Shown here: piece after piece, positions 7,575-13,864 of the stretch
Position numbering within the stretch: the first letter of the stretch is position 1
How the letters are laid out: each line of letters begins with the position of its first letter
Source of the DNA: a virus
Direction: 5' to 3' (one strand)
DNA length: 21,020 nt
IMG/VR virus record: IMGVR_UViG_3300031512_000011
Span: 1 to 21,020 of that record
Translations under genes and position numbers: made by a program
Notes under the pieces: model-generated
What the model was told of the DNA's origin: nothing
Database searches by the model: none
What the model saw: the letters and a program-made list of their open reading frames with translations, nothing else

Positions 7575-9101
7575 ATGGCTGTGATCAAGGTAATCGGGAG
7601 TTACGCTAATAAGGTTTTCGTCGCGGCAGGGGAGGAGTTACAAGTTTACGCGATGCAATATGATACGATTACCGTCGACGGCACACTGACCAAACTCAAT
7701 GGTGACCTGAGTGGTGGGACGTCTACGTTTATCGGTCTTACGGATACGCCGAACAGTTATTCAGGTCAAGCCAACAAGGTTGTCTCCGTCAAATCTGCCG
7801 AAGACGGTTTGGAGTTCAAAGTCATCCCACAAGGTACGGGGTCGCAAAATCAAGTCGTCTTTTGGGACGTGAATAACCAGATTAAAGCCATAACGGGTAT
7901 CGAATATGAGTCCACTTTGGACGCTCTAGCACTTATCGGCGACACCCTCTACGGAGATTATGGCGAGACCTTTTGGTCTCGTGGCTATGTAGACATACGA
8001 CGCATAACCGATAGTTATAATCCGTTCTTGGCTTTTTGGCGCTCTCGCCAAAGTGGAAGTGGAGCGGTGCAGAACAACGACCTGCTCGGTCGAATTTCCG
8101 CTCTCGGTCATGACGGCACTGATTGGGCTAGTGGAAGTCGGGTAAGGATAAATTTGCGAGCAGCACAAAACTGGTCGAGCACGGCACACGGTACAAAGCT
8201 GGACGTGGAAGTCACTCCAACGGGAAGTACTACTCCCGTCACTGCGGTCACGATTGACGAAAATGGGCTCAAAAACGAGCGCACTAACACGGTGCGAACA
8301 AAGGATTATACACTGACCGTGCCAGGGACTGGAACGGCAGTGTTGGGTTCAGGGACAACTAATACTATCCCCAAATTTACGGGGACGAATGCGATTGGGA
8401 ATAGTGTAATGAGTGAGATTTCGGATGGAGTGCAGATTCAAACTGGAAAGACTTTGGTACTAAATGGGTATGGGTTGGATACTATAGGTTATTTGGCAAA
8501 ATTTCCTCAAAATACTATTAGAGACCACTTCACAACTAGTAATATGTCATCCTATTGGAATGGGTGGACATATACTCCAGGTACTGTTAATTACAGTTCT
8601 CGTAATCATTTTCTTATTCCTTATAGCAATGCTGCTAATAGTACTTTTTTCTTATACAAGACTCAAACTGTTCCAACAGATGGATCTCAAATGGAGGCAT
8701 GGATTGGGACAGACCTGAAACAAACTAGTGCAGGAATACGTATGGATAATGGTTACGTTGACAATACAAATGAATACTCTGTAGAACTTTATCTAAAATC
8801 TGGAGTTGGGTCATATCCTTCAGGTGTTGCATTGTTTCTCCGAAGAAATGCTTATGGAACAATAACAGAAACGCAATTATGCGACCAATTTCCACCCTCC
8901 AAAGCGTATAGAGTAATATTACTACTTACTGGCACAACTGTATATGTTTATGCAGGGGATGAAATATTTATTGGTGTGTCAAGTTTAGGTGAAACTACAA
9001 TAGGTTCTAATATAACATTCCAAAGACATGGATTATTTGTCAGAGCAACTACCTCAGCTCAACGAATGGGACAATTTCATTATTACGCAACCAATTTCTA
9101 G
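7575..9101 (+). CDS. Tail fibre / receptor-binding protein
   Basis: This 508-residue protein has the modular look of a tail fibre. Residues about 50-80 contain the fibre-type repeat pattern FIGLTDTPNSYSGQANKVV and SAEDGLEFKV, seen near the shaft start of many fibres. The middle is beta-rich with Gly/Thr/Asn repeats (TNTIPKFTGTNAIGNSVM), and the last 200 residues look like a separate beta-sandwich tip. The GGAGGTG within the preceding frame (7563-7569) serves as ribosome site for ATG 7575, which follows the previous stop without a gap. From about 8430 to the end the DNA is markedly AT-rich with different codon use, suggesting that the host-recognition tip was exchanged by recombination. There is no signal peptide. 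Target receptor unknown. Confidence 0.65.
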   Translation: MAVIKVIGSYANKVFVAAGEELQVYAMQYDTITVDGTLTKLNGDLSGGTSTFIGLTDTPNSYSGQANKVVSVKSAEDGLEFKVIPQGTGSQNQVVFWDVNNQIKAITGIEYESTLDALALIGDTLYGDYGETFWSRGYVDIRRITDSYNPFLAFWRSRQSGSGAVQNNDLLGRISALGHDGTDWASGSRVRINLRAAQNWSSTAHGTKLDVEVTPTGSTTPVTAVTIDENGLKNERTNTVRTKDYTLTVPGTGTAVLGSGTTNTIPKFTGTNAIGNSVMSEISDGVQIQTGKTLVLNGYGLDTIGYLAKFPQNTIRDHFTTSNMSSYWNGWTYTPGTVNYSSRNHFLIPYSNAANSTFFLYKTQTVPTDGSQMEAWIGTDLKQTSAGIRMDNGYVDNTNEYSVELYLKSGVGSYPSGVALFLRRNAYGTITETQLCDQFPPSKAYRVILLLTGTTVYVYAGDEIFIGVSSLGETTIGSNITFQRHGLFVRATTSAQRMGQFHYYATNF

Positions 9102-9109
9102 GAGGACTT

Positions 9110-9568
9110 GTGGACATTTATCGTACAAAACACAACTCAATTTATACACAATCCAAAAAATACCCAGCTTTGTGGGTAGAAATAATGCTATCTGACAAGG
9201 ATACAGAAGAAGCTGCAGAGCAAAAATTGTTAGAACAATTGCAAAAAGCAGAAGCAGAATACGAACAAAATATGCATTTTATGCCAGACGAGGAAGGTAA
9301 TCTAATCGAAATTCAAAAAGACAAACCAACATTATCAACTATTAAACGCTGGATTCGCCAGTATCGCAATCAATTACTTGCCGAGAGTGATTTTGCTGTT
9401 TTACCTGATGTGCAAACTAACAAGTCTGCATGGCAAGCATATCGGCAACAATTGCGGGATTTGCCAGAGACGTGGAGGTTAGATACCGAGACTCCGAGTG
9501 TGGATGTATCGCAAATTCTGGAGTACGCGGATGTGGTAAAATTGCCGTTTCCGCAGAAGCCGGGTTAG
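9110..9568 (+). CDS. Tail fibre assembly chaperone (Phage_tail_APC-like)
   Basis: This 152-residue protein has an unstructured, Lys/Glu/Gln-rich first half and a C-terminal motif at residues about 83-120 (RQYRNQLLAESDFAVLPD followed by SAWQAYRQQLRDLPE). This closely follows the W-x-x-YR-x-x-LR-D-x-P signature of the tail assembly chaperone family commonly found right after tail fibre genes. Such proteins help fibres fold or trimerise. It begins with GTG at 9110, supported by GGAGGA at 9101-9106; an ATG in good position is lacking. The first half keeps the AT-rich composition of the fibre tip, while the last third returns to the surrounding composition, so chaperone and fibre tip may have been acquired together. 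Confidence 0.7.
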   Translation: MDIYRTKHNSIYTQSKKYPALWVEIMLSDKDTEEAAEQKLLEQLQKAEAEYEQNMHFMPDEEGNLIEIQKDKPTLSTIKRWIRQYRNQLLAESDFAVLPDVQTNKSAWQAYRQQLRDLPETWRLDTETPSVDVSQILEYADVVKLPFPQKPG

Positions 9569-9582
9569 AGGAGAAGCGGACA

Positions 9583-9795
9583 ATGGATGGATTCGTTGTT
9601 AATAAATTCCTGAGGCAAATCGGTTATATAACCGTTCGGTCCGGCGTGTCTTGCGAAAAATGCGGCGGTAGACCCAAGGCGGTATTGCTCCATAAGGGCA
9701 AACATCACGTTTATTGTCAGACTTGCTTTGAGAAGTTGAAACCTCCCAAAGACATAAGCATATCCGATTTACATCGCAAAGAGGACTCGTTATGA
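9583..9795 (+). CDS. Small zinc-ribbon protein
   Basis: This 70-residue protein starts at ATG 9583, selected because GAGGAG (9568-9573) lies nine bases upstream; the open frame extends further 5' only through the previous gene. Two CxxC pairs (C24, C27 and C45, C48) on either side of a beta-hairpin-like stretch (KAVLLHKGKHHVYC) predict one bound zinc. The fold would be a treble-clef or rubredoxin-like knuckle. Its role is unknown; placed between the fibre chaperone and the lysis cassette, it could be a structural or regulatory accessory. It overlaps the next gene by ATGA (9792-9795). Confidence 0.7.
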   Translation: MDGFVVNKFLRQIGYITVRSGVSCEKCGGRPKAVLLHKGKHHVYCQTCFEKLKPPKDISISDLHRKEDSL

Positions 9796-10172
9796 CAGAG
9801 CAGACAACAAGCGAGCGGAGACGAGATTATCCGGAAATCCTGAAACGCATCGAGAGCATCGAGGAGACCTTGCGCGGCAACGGCAAAGACGGGTTGATGG
9901 TGCAAGTAGCGCTCATCAAGCAGGAAAGCCTTGTCATCAGCTCGAAAATCGATGACATCGAAAGTAAGCTGAGCGACATTACCTGCACCATCAACGAACT
10001 GCGCCTCGGACTAGAGGTAGAAAGGAGGACGCGCGCGGAAGAGAAAGAGCAGAAAATCGATTTTCGGTTTATCGTTGAGCATATCATCATCCCGATTGCC
10101 ATCCCCCTCATCGGCGGGGCAATCTGGGCAACCATCTATATCTCAATCAATGCAAAAGGAGGTATCCCATGA
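9792..10172 (+). CDS. Coiled-coil protein with C-terminal membrane anchor, lysis-associated
   Basis: The 126-residue protein has a long charged helix (residues about 14-90, with heptads such as KRIESIEETL, KIDDIESKLSDI) and one hydrophobic segment at about 95-119 (IIIPIAIPLIGGAIWATIYI). It therefore sits in the host membrane by a C-terminal tail anchor with the coil inside or outside. This layout resembles XhlA-type holin partner proteins of Gram-positive phages, and its position directly before a holin candidate and the endolysin fits. The resemblance is architectural only. It is translationally coupled on both sides by ATGA overlaps. Confidence 0.55.
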   Translation: MTEQTTSERRRDYPEILKRIESIEETLRGNGKDGLMVQVALIKQESLVISSKIDDIESKLSDITCTINELRLGLEVERRTRAEEKEQKIDFRFIVEHIIIPIAIPLIGGAIWATIYISINAKGGIP

Positions 10173-10435
10173 ACGGACAAGACGTTGTCAACGGCATTCC
10201 CATCTTGTTTGTCGTTATCGCCGTGGTCGAGTATCTCAAAAAGCTCGGAGTTGACGGCAAAGCCCTGACGGTAGCCAGTCTGCTTACCGGGGCAGTACTC
10301 GGCATCGCTTACCAGCTTCTTTATCTCAACTTACCGCCGACCCCGGAAAACGTCTTTACTGCTGTCGTTTACGGGCTGGTGCTGGGGCTGACGGCAAGCG
10401 GTGTGTATGATGCCCAGAAGAGCGCCGCAAAATGA
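10169..10435 (+). CDS. Putative holin
   Basis: An 88-residue hydrophobic protein with three likely membrane segments at about residues 9-24 (IPILFVVIAVVEYL), 34-55 (LTVASLLTGAVLGIAYQLLY) and 63-82 (VFTAVVYGLVLGLTASGV), plus a short charged C-terminus (DAQKSAAK). Small size, membrane topology and placement four bases into the endolysin gene are the classical holin signature: such proteins form the membrane lesions that release or activate the endolysin at the end of infection. A strong ribosome site, AAAGGAGG at 10158-10165 (AAAAGGAGGTATCCC), precedes the ATG at 10169. The sequence cannot be assigned to a specific holin family by eye. Confidence 0.65.
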   Translation: MNGQDVVNGIPILFVVIAVVEYLKKLGVDGKALTVASLLTGAVLGIAYQLLYLNLPPTPENVFTAVVYGLVLGLTASGVYDAQKSAAK

Positions 10436-11055
10436 AAGCGTTGAAGTATCCCTTCGTGGGAAGCTATCCAATCACCCAAAAGTTCGGCGAGAACCCGCAG
10501 GTTTACGCCCGTTTTGGCTTGGACGGGCATAACGGCGTTGATTTCGGTCTCCCTGTCGGAACGCCCGTCCTCGCCTGCGCCGACGGCGTGATTGAGCAGG
10601 TCAAGATGGATGCGCAGGGTTATGGACTGCATATCCGCCATCGGCTGGATTCGGCGTTTGGCAGGTATCTGGTCATCTACGCCCACCTGAGCCAGACGCT
10701 GGTCAAGCCGGGGGACTGGGTGATGTCCGGGCATCAAATCGCCTTGAGCGGTAATACCGGCTTCTCCACCGGCCCGCATCTGCACTTCGAGGTTCGGCTG
10801 GATAACAAAGCCGTTGACCCTCTGCCGCTGCTGGAGACAAGCGCAGAAGATGCCCAAAGCGAGAAGCTCCAGCCCGGCTTTGCGCGGGTGAGCGCCGAAG
10901 CCGGGCTGGTCATCCGCCTGAGCGGGCAGAGAGACGGAGACAACCGCCGGGGCTTGCTCAAGTACGGCGACACGGTCGAGGTCGTGCGGGAAGCGAACGA
11001 GAACGGCTATGTCGGCATCGTGCTGTATGTCAGCGAGAAGTACTTGACAAAGTAA
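10432..11055 (+). CDS. Endolysin, M23 (lysostaphin-type) peptidase with SH3-like C-terminus
   Basis: This 207-residue enzyme should cleave peptide bonds in the host peptidoglycan. The M23 zinc site is intact: H33-N-G-V-D37, Y83-A-H85 and H116-L-H118 in GPHLHFEV, where H33, D37 and H118 would bind zinc and H85 and H116 assist catalysis. The N-terminal part (YPITQKFGENPQVY) is the usual substrate-groove start of the family. Residues about 140-207 (FARVSAEAGLVIRLSG, YGDTVEVV) look like an SH3-type wall-binding domain. There is no signal peptide, so it depends on the holin. It starts in an ATGA overlap. Its final codons hold the -35 box (11044-11049) of the promoter for the first downstream small RNA. 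Confidence 0.85.
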   Translation: MKALKYPFVGSYPITQKFGENPQVYARFGLDGHNGVDFGLPVGTPVLACADGVIEQVKMDAQGYGLHIRHRLDSAFGRYLVIYAHLSQTLVKPGDWVMSGHQIALSGNTGFSTGPHLHFEVRLDNKAVDPLPLLETSAEDAQSEKLQPGFARVSAEAGLVIRLSGQRDGDNRRGLLKYGDTVEVVREANENGYVGIVLYVSEKYLTK

Positions 11056-11072
11056 TACTTTCGGCGTATAAT
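11044..11072 (+). promoter_or_regulatory. Consensus sigma-70 promoter P1 (small RNA 1)
   Basis: TTGACA (11044-11049), exactly 17 bases, then TATAAT (11067-11072): a perfect consensus match in both boxes and spacing. The -35 box lies inside the last codons of the endolysin gene. The predicted start is near 11080, which is precisely where a GGAT hairpin arm begins. Confidence 0.8.
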
Positions 11073-11079
11073 CTATGTT

Positions 11080-11147
11080 GGATTGAGACGGCGCCCCCTA
11101 CGTTCTCATCCTTTACCGCCCGCGACTTCCCGGGCGGTAAGTCTTTT
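11080..11147 (+). ncRNA. Predicted small RNA 1, about 68 nt
   Basis: From the expected start at 11080, the transcript folds into a first hairpin: GGAT (11080-11083) pairs with ATCC (11108-11111), GAGA with TCTC and CG with CG, with single-base bulges and an exposed C-rich loop GCGCCCCCTA. One base later a terminator hairpin begins and ends in a T-run at 11147. The two stems leave nearly no unpaired sequence outside the loop, and no open frame with a ribosome site exists. It is not a family I recognise. It could alternatively be the leader of the replication operon with a terminator that is read through under antitermination. Confidence 0.55.
11113..11147 (+). terminator. Intrinsic terminator T1
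   Basis: TTACCGCCCG (11113-11122) is the perfect complement of CGGGCGGTAA (11131-11140), with an 8-base loop, followed by GTCTTTT. It ends small RNA 1 and would also stop late lysis transcripts. Confidence 0.85.
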
Positions 11148-11155
11148 AACCCCGC

Positions 11156-11184
11156 TTGACATCGGTCAGGAAGTACTGTAAAAT
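11156..11184 (+). promoter_or_regulatory. Sigma-70 promoter P2 (small RNA 2)
   Basis: TTGACA (11156-11161), 17 bases, TAAAAT (11179-11184). Only nine bases separate the end of terminator T1 from the -35 box, so this is an independent transcription unit. Expected start near 11191. Confidence 0.75.
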
Positions 11185-11190
11185 AAAACC

Positions 11191-11264
11191 GGCATGGAAA
11201 TTAGCTCCTTTCTTGCCTTCCTTCACTTTGCAATAGCCGTGCGAAACGGCTATTGCAATTTTTT
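11191..11264 (+). ncRNA. Predicted small RNA 2, about 74 nt, with anti-Shine-Dalgarno loop
   Basis: From the expected start, GGCA (11191-11194) pairs with TGCC (11214-11217) and GAAA (11197-11200) with TTTC (11209-11212), displaying the loop TTAGCTCC (11201-11208). A short pyrimidine-rich linker follows, then a strong terminator. The loop is the exact complement of GGAGCTAA, which occurs at the ribosome binding sites of the genes starting at 12436, 13865 and 18498; for the last two the complementarity extends to 14 bases. By analogy with known C-rich-loop bacterial small RNAs, it could repress or tune translation. A tiny ATG frame inside it has no ribosome site. The alternative is a transcription attenuator before the replication genes. 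Confidence 0.55.
11228..11264 (+). terminator. Intrinsic terminator T2
   Basis: TTGCAATAGCCGT (11228-11240) and ACGGCTATTGCAA (11246-11258) form a perfect 13-bp stem with a 5-base loop, followed by six T. One of the strongest terminators in the window. Confidence 0.9.
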
Positions 11265-11278
11265 AATCTTTTAGAGCA

Positions 11279-11290
11279 AGTCATATGACT
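11279..11290. promoter_or_regulatory. 12-bp perfect palindrome, candidate operator for the initiator gene
   Basis: AGTCATATGACT is a perfect palindrome 66 bases before the initiator ATG. The following AT-rich stretch (TATATT at 11310-11315) could hold a weak promoter, but no good -35 box stands at the proper distance. Either this is a controlled promoter, or the initiator is transcribed by read-through from P1/P2. Confidence 0.35.
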
Positions 11291-11355
11291 CAAAATCCGA
11301 GAAATCGTTTATATTTGTATTGACCAGATTTTCCAGAATAGAAAGGAAGTCCAAA

Positions 11356-12405
11356 ATGTTTTACAACCCCGGCGAAATTCTAATCATCAACCCAAGGTTA
11401 GCCGCTAAGCTGGGTCTCAACGAAGCCATCATCCTCCAGCAGCTCCACTATTGGCTTGAGATGCCCGGCGTCGGTGAGATTGACACCGACGGCCACAAGT
11501 GGGTTTATAACACCTACGACCAATGGCACGAGAACTTTCCGTTTTTCTCCGTCATGACCATCAAGAGAACGTTCCTAAAACTTGAAAAGGACAGCATCAT
11601 CGTTGCAAAACACAAAGCGCGTTGCGGGAGACGAACGAAGTACTACCGCATCAACTACGAAGCCCTGCGCCGTCTGGAAATTGAAGAAGCCAACCCGGGA
11701 ACGCCAGAAACACCGGAAGACTACCGCGGCGAACTTCCCCTTCCCCCAACTCTAGAAGAGCTTGATAGATTGGAGGAAACATCGTATCAAAATGACATCC
11801 AAAGCGATGCATTAACATCATCATATCAATTTGAAACGCAATCATTGTGTCAGATTGATACGTTAGCATCATATCAATCTGACACGTTCTTAATTAACAA
11901 AGACTACGAATCCAAAGACTACGGTTTAACAGAGACTACAAAGGCGCGCTATCGCGCGCGCGAGCCAGGGGGGGTTGATTTTTGCGAACGACCGGCTGTT
12001 CAGGAAAGCGAGGACTTTCGGGAAAAACGCGCGAAGCGGAGCGACGCGCGGAAAGGCGCCGCCGCGAATTGCGCCGTCCTTGAGGAGGTGCCGCAGGAGG
12101 AAGTTTCCGCGGGCGATTTCCGCTGGCTCAAGAAGCAGTATCATGAGCTTGCGCGTGCCTTTCTGGAATTTGCCGGAGATGTCTATTACCCGCGCACGGC
12201 ATCGGAGCGCAAGCTCTGGTACAAGACGTTGCATGAGTGGTATCTGATTGACGCGCGCCGCGAGGATGTGCGGGAGGCCGTCCTGAAACTGCGCAAGGAC
12301 GGCTTGACGATTGGGGGAATCCAGAGCATCACCAAGACCTTGCGCGCCGTGAAAGCATCTGCGCATTACGACCCGCTTGAACTGCTCGGTTATCAGCGGC
12401 TTTGA
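11356..12405 (+). CDS. Replication initiator with winged-helix N-terminus (DnaD / lambda O-like)
   Basis: A 349-residue protein. Residues about 1-100 form a winged-helix domain of the phage replisome-organiser type (LAAKLGLNEAIILQQLHYWL, then TIKRTFLKLEKDSIIVAK and KYYRIN). A variable linker follows (about 105-230, with repeated SYQxD elements) and then a helical C-terminal domain (WLKKQYHELARAFLEFAGDV, REAVLKLRKDGLTIGGIQ). Such proteins bind iterons at the origin and load the helicase, encoded here immediately downstream. The linker region of the gene carries four 17-bp iterons and an AT-rich repeat tract, the same design as lambda O with its internal origin. ATG 11356 is chosen for the ribosome site AAAGGAAG (11342-11349); an in-frame TTG at 11320 lacks one. 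Confidence 0.75.
   Translation: MFYNPGEILIINPRLAAKLGLNEAIILQQLHYWLEMPGVGEIDTDGHKWVYNTYDQWHENFPFFSVMTIKRTFLKLEKDSIIVAKHKARCGRRTKYYRINYEALRRLEIEEANPGTPETPEDYRGELPLPPTLEELDRLEETSYQNDIQSDALTSSYQFETQSLCQIDTLASYQSDTFLINKDYESKDYGLTETTKARYRAREPGGVDFCERPAVQESEDFREKRAKRSDARKGAAANCAVLEEVPQEEVSAGDFRWLKKQYHELARAFLEFAGDVYYPRTASERKLWYKTLHEWYLIDARREDVREAVLKLRKDGLTIGGIQSITKTLRAVKASAHYDPLELLGYQRL
11783..11886. repeat. Four 17-bp iterons, consensus CRTATCAATYTGACACG
   Basis: Copies lie at 11783-11799 (+, four mismatches), 11822-11838 (+), 11846-11862 (reverse strand) and 11870-11886 (+). Copies 3 and 4 together form an inverted repeat with perfect 14-base arms, GTGTCAGATTGATA (11847-11860) and TATCAATCTGACAC (11872-11885), around an 11-base spacer. 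The last three copies are 24 bp apart centre to centre. They fall in the variable linker of the initiator gene, and the encoded SYQxD repeats are their by-product. Confidence 0.75.
11783..11939. other. Predicted replication origin inside the initiator gene
   Basis: Iterons are followed directly by an AT-rich segment (TTCTTAATTAACAAAG, 11887-11902) and three direct repeats of the type CAAAGACTACG at 11898-11908, 11913-11923 and (as CAGAGACTAC) 11930-11939. Iterons followed by an AT-rich unwinding region inside the initiator coding sequence, with the helicase gene next, is the arrangement of the lambda origin in gene O. The call is inferred from this architecture. Confidence 0.6.
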
Positions 12406-12435
12406 GCGGATTTTCTGCAAGACAGGAGCTAAAGG

Positions 12436-13749
12436 ATGGAGGAAGTCTTATTTTGCAACCAAGATGCCGAGAAGGCCGTTCTGGGGGCATTTTTAATCGA
12501 CCCCAACCTGTACTATGAGTGTGACCTGACCCCGGAGCATTTCGCGCTCGGCAAGCATCAGGTCATCTTCCGCGCCATCGAGCGTCTGGTCAAGGCGGAT
12601 GTCAACCCTGACCTCGTGACCCTGCGCGAGGAAATCGAGCGGATGGGAAGCGGGGAAGTCGTGACCTATGCCGATTTGTTGGAGCTAATCAATGCCACGC
12701 CGACCACATTGCACTTCGACCATCACGTGGGGGTCGTCAAGCGCCACCACCAGCGCCGCATCTTGCTCTCGGTCTTGCAAGATGCGGTTGGGCGGTTATC
12801 TCTTGATGATGACCCGGATGCGGTCAAAAAGCAGATTGTGGATGGCGTGTCGATTGCGTCTGAGGGAAGGGGGGCGGTAGGACTGCTTGAGCACCTGGAT
12901 GCCGTATACGATGAGATTTACTCCAGATTCCGCGGGGGGCGCAGGCTTCCAGGTCTGCCGACCGGCTTTTCGGATTTGGACGATGCCATCGGCGGGGTGG
13001 ATATCGAGAACGGCATGCTGATATACATCGCCGGCGAGCCCGGGGCAGGCAAAACGGCATTTGCCCTACAGCTTGCCGTCAACCTTGCCGATGAGCGCTA
13101 CGGCAATACGCCGGGAGCGATATACTCGCTTGAGATGTCCGCCAAGCAGCTAATTTACCGCATGGCGTCAATGGTCGGCGAACATTCCATTTCAAAGCTG
13201 GTTATCGGCGATATCGGCGGTTGGGAGGATGAGCTTGTCAAGACATTCGACCGTCTATCCGGTCTACCTGTTTATCTCTGCGAGGACGCATCGCTGACCA
13301 CGGCGTCCTTACGCGCGGATTTGGCGAGACTGCGCCAGAAGGGCGTGCGCTGGTTTATTCTCGACTATCTGCATCTGCTCAACGGCTACAATCAGCTTGA
13401 CGACGTCCAACGCACCGAGAGACTGTCGCGCGACCTGGTCGAGATATGCCGGACGTTTCGCATGGCGGGGATTGTACTTGGGAGCGTGACCAAGGACGTG
13501 ATGGACGGCTCTGCGCCGACCAAGCGGAGTCTACGCGGTTCTGGGCAGATAATCCATGATGCGGATGTCGTGATGTTCATCGCCGAGGCGCAGAAGGGGT
13601 TGGTGGTTGGAAACAACGGGAGTCTGGCGCGGACGGTGATGATAGAAAAGAACCGCAACGGCAAGAGCAAGGTTGCGTTTGACGTTATCCTGAACCCGGA
13701 TCGGGGGATGAAATTCCTGCCGGTCCTCAAGACAGAGATAAGGTTTTAG
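12436..13749 (+). CDS. dnaB: Replicative DNA helicase, DnaB family
   Basis: A 437-residue hexameric helicase that unwinds the fork during phage replication. The N-terminal DnaB domain is complete (NQDAEKAVLGAFLIDPNLYY at residues 8-27). The RecA-like domain has Walker A GEPGAGKT at 200-207, the SLEMSAKQL element at 231-239, Walker B WFILDYLHLL at 306-315 and the conserved ending with RGSGQIIHDADVV at about 367-379. At the position where bacterial DnaB has the SQLSR-like element this protein has GSVTKDVMDG, a variant seen in phage-type helicases. Length is close to bacterial DnaB (about 450-470). The ribosome site AGGAGCTAA (12424-12432) includes the GGAGCTAA octamer complementary to small RNA 2. 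No separate loader is recognised apart from the initiator upstream. It ends just before promoter PA. Confidence 0.9.
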   Translation: MEEVLFCNQDAEKAVLGAFLIDPNLYYECDLTPEHFALGKHQVIFRAIERLVKADVNPDLVTLREEIERMGSGEVVTYADLLELINATPTTLHFDHHVGVVKRHHQRRILLSVLQDAVGRLSLDDDPDAVKKQIVDGVSIASEGRGAVGLLEHLDAVYDEIYSRFRGGRRLPGLPTGFSDLDDAIGGVDIENGMLIYIAGEPGAGKTAFALQLAVNLADERYGNTPGAIYSLEMSAKQLIYRMASMVGEHSISKLVIGDIGGWEDELVKTFDRLSGLPVYLCEDASLTTASLRADLARLRQKGVRWFILDYLHLLNGYNQLDDVQRTERLSRDLVEICRTFRMAGIVLGSVTKDVMDGSAPTKRSLRGSGQIIHDADVVMFIAEAQKGLVVGNNGSLARTVMIEKNRNGKSKVAFDVILNPDRGMKFLPVLKTEIRF

Positions 13750-13757
13750 CTTTAGGA

Positions 13758-13779
13758 AAGATTAAAGTAAGATTAAAGT
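13758..13779. promoter_or_regulatory. Tandem 11-bp repeats upstream of PA (candidate regulator site)
   Basis: AAGATTAAAGT occurs twice in direct tandem (13758-13768 and 13769-13779), one helical turn apart, flanked by GGAAA and TTTCC. The second copy ends 12 bases before the -35 box, a typical activator position. Copy B has the same pair with two changes. Confidence 0.55.
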
Positions 13780-13791
13780 TTCCAAAACCTC

Positions 13792-13820
13792 TTGACATCT
13801 TTAGAATAATATGTTATGAT
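13792..13820 (+). promoter_or_regulatory. Sigma-70 extended -10 promoter PA
   Basis: TTGACA (13792-13797), 17 bases, TATGAT (13815-13820), with TG one base before the -10 box (extended -10). The start is expected near 13827. A small dyad TAGAC-(12)-GTCTA (13822-13843) overlaps the start and could be an operator. It should drive the operon 13865-18407. Confidence 0.8.
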
Positions 13821-13864
13821 ATAGACAATCAAACGGAAGTCTAACAAAAAGAAAGGAGCTAAAA

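Noticed and set aside
11194-11274. Short ATG frame overlapping small RNA 2 (leader peptide candidate)
   Set aside because: There is no Shine-Dalgarno before it, the ATG is only a few bases from the predicted transcript start, and the frame runs through the terminator stem.
11320-11355. TTG start extending the initiator by 12 residues
   Set aside because: No ribosome site upstream, whereas ATG 11356 has AAAGGAAG at proper distance and begins the conserved domain.
11783-11939. CRISPR-like reading of the repeats in the initiator gene
   Set aside because: Repeats are only 17 bp, in mixed orientation, with spacers too short and within a coding sequence; iterons explain them better.
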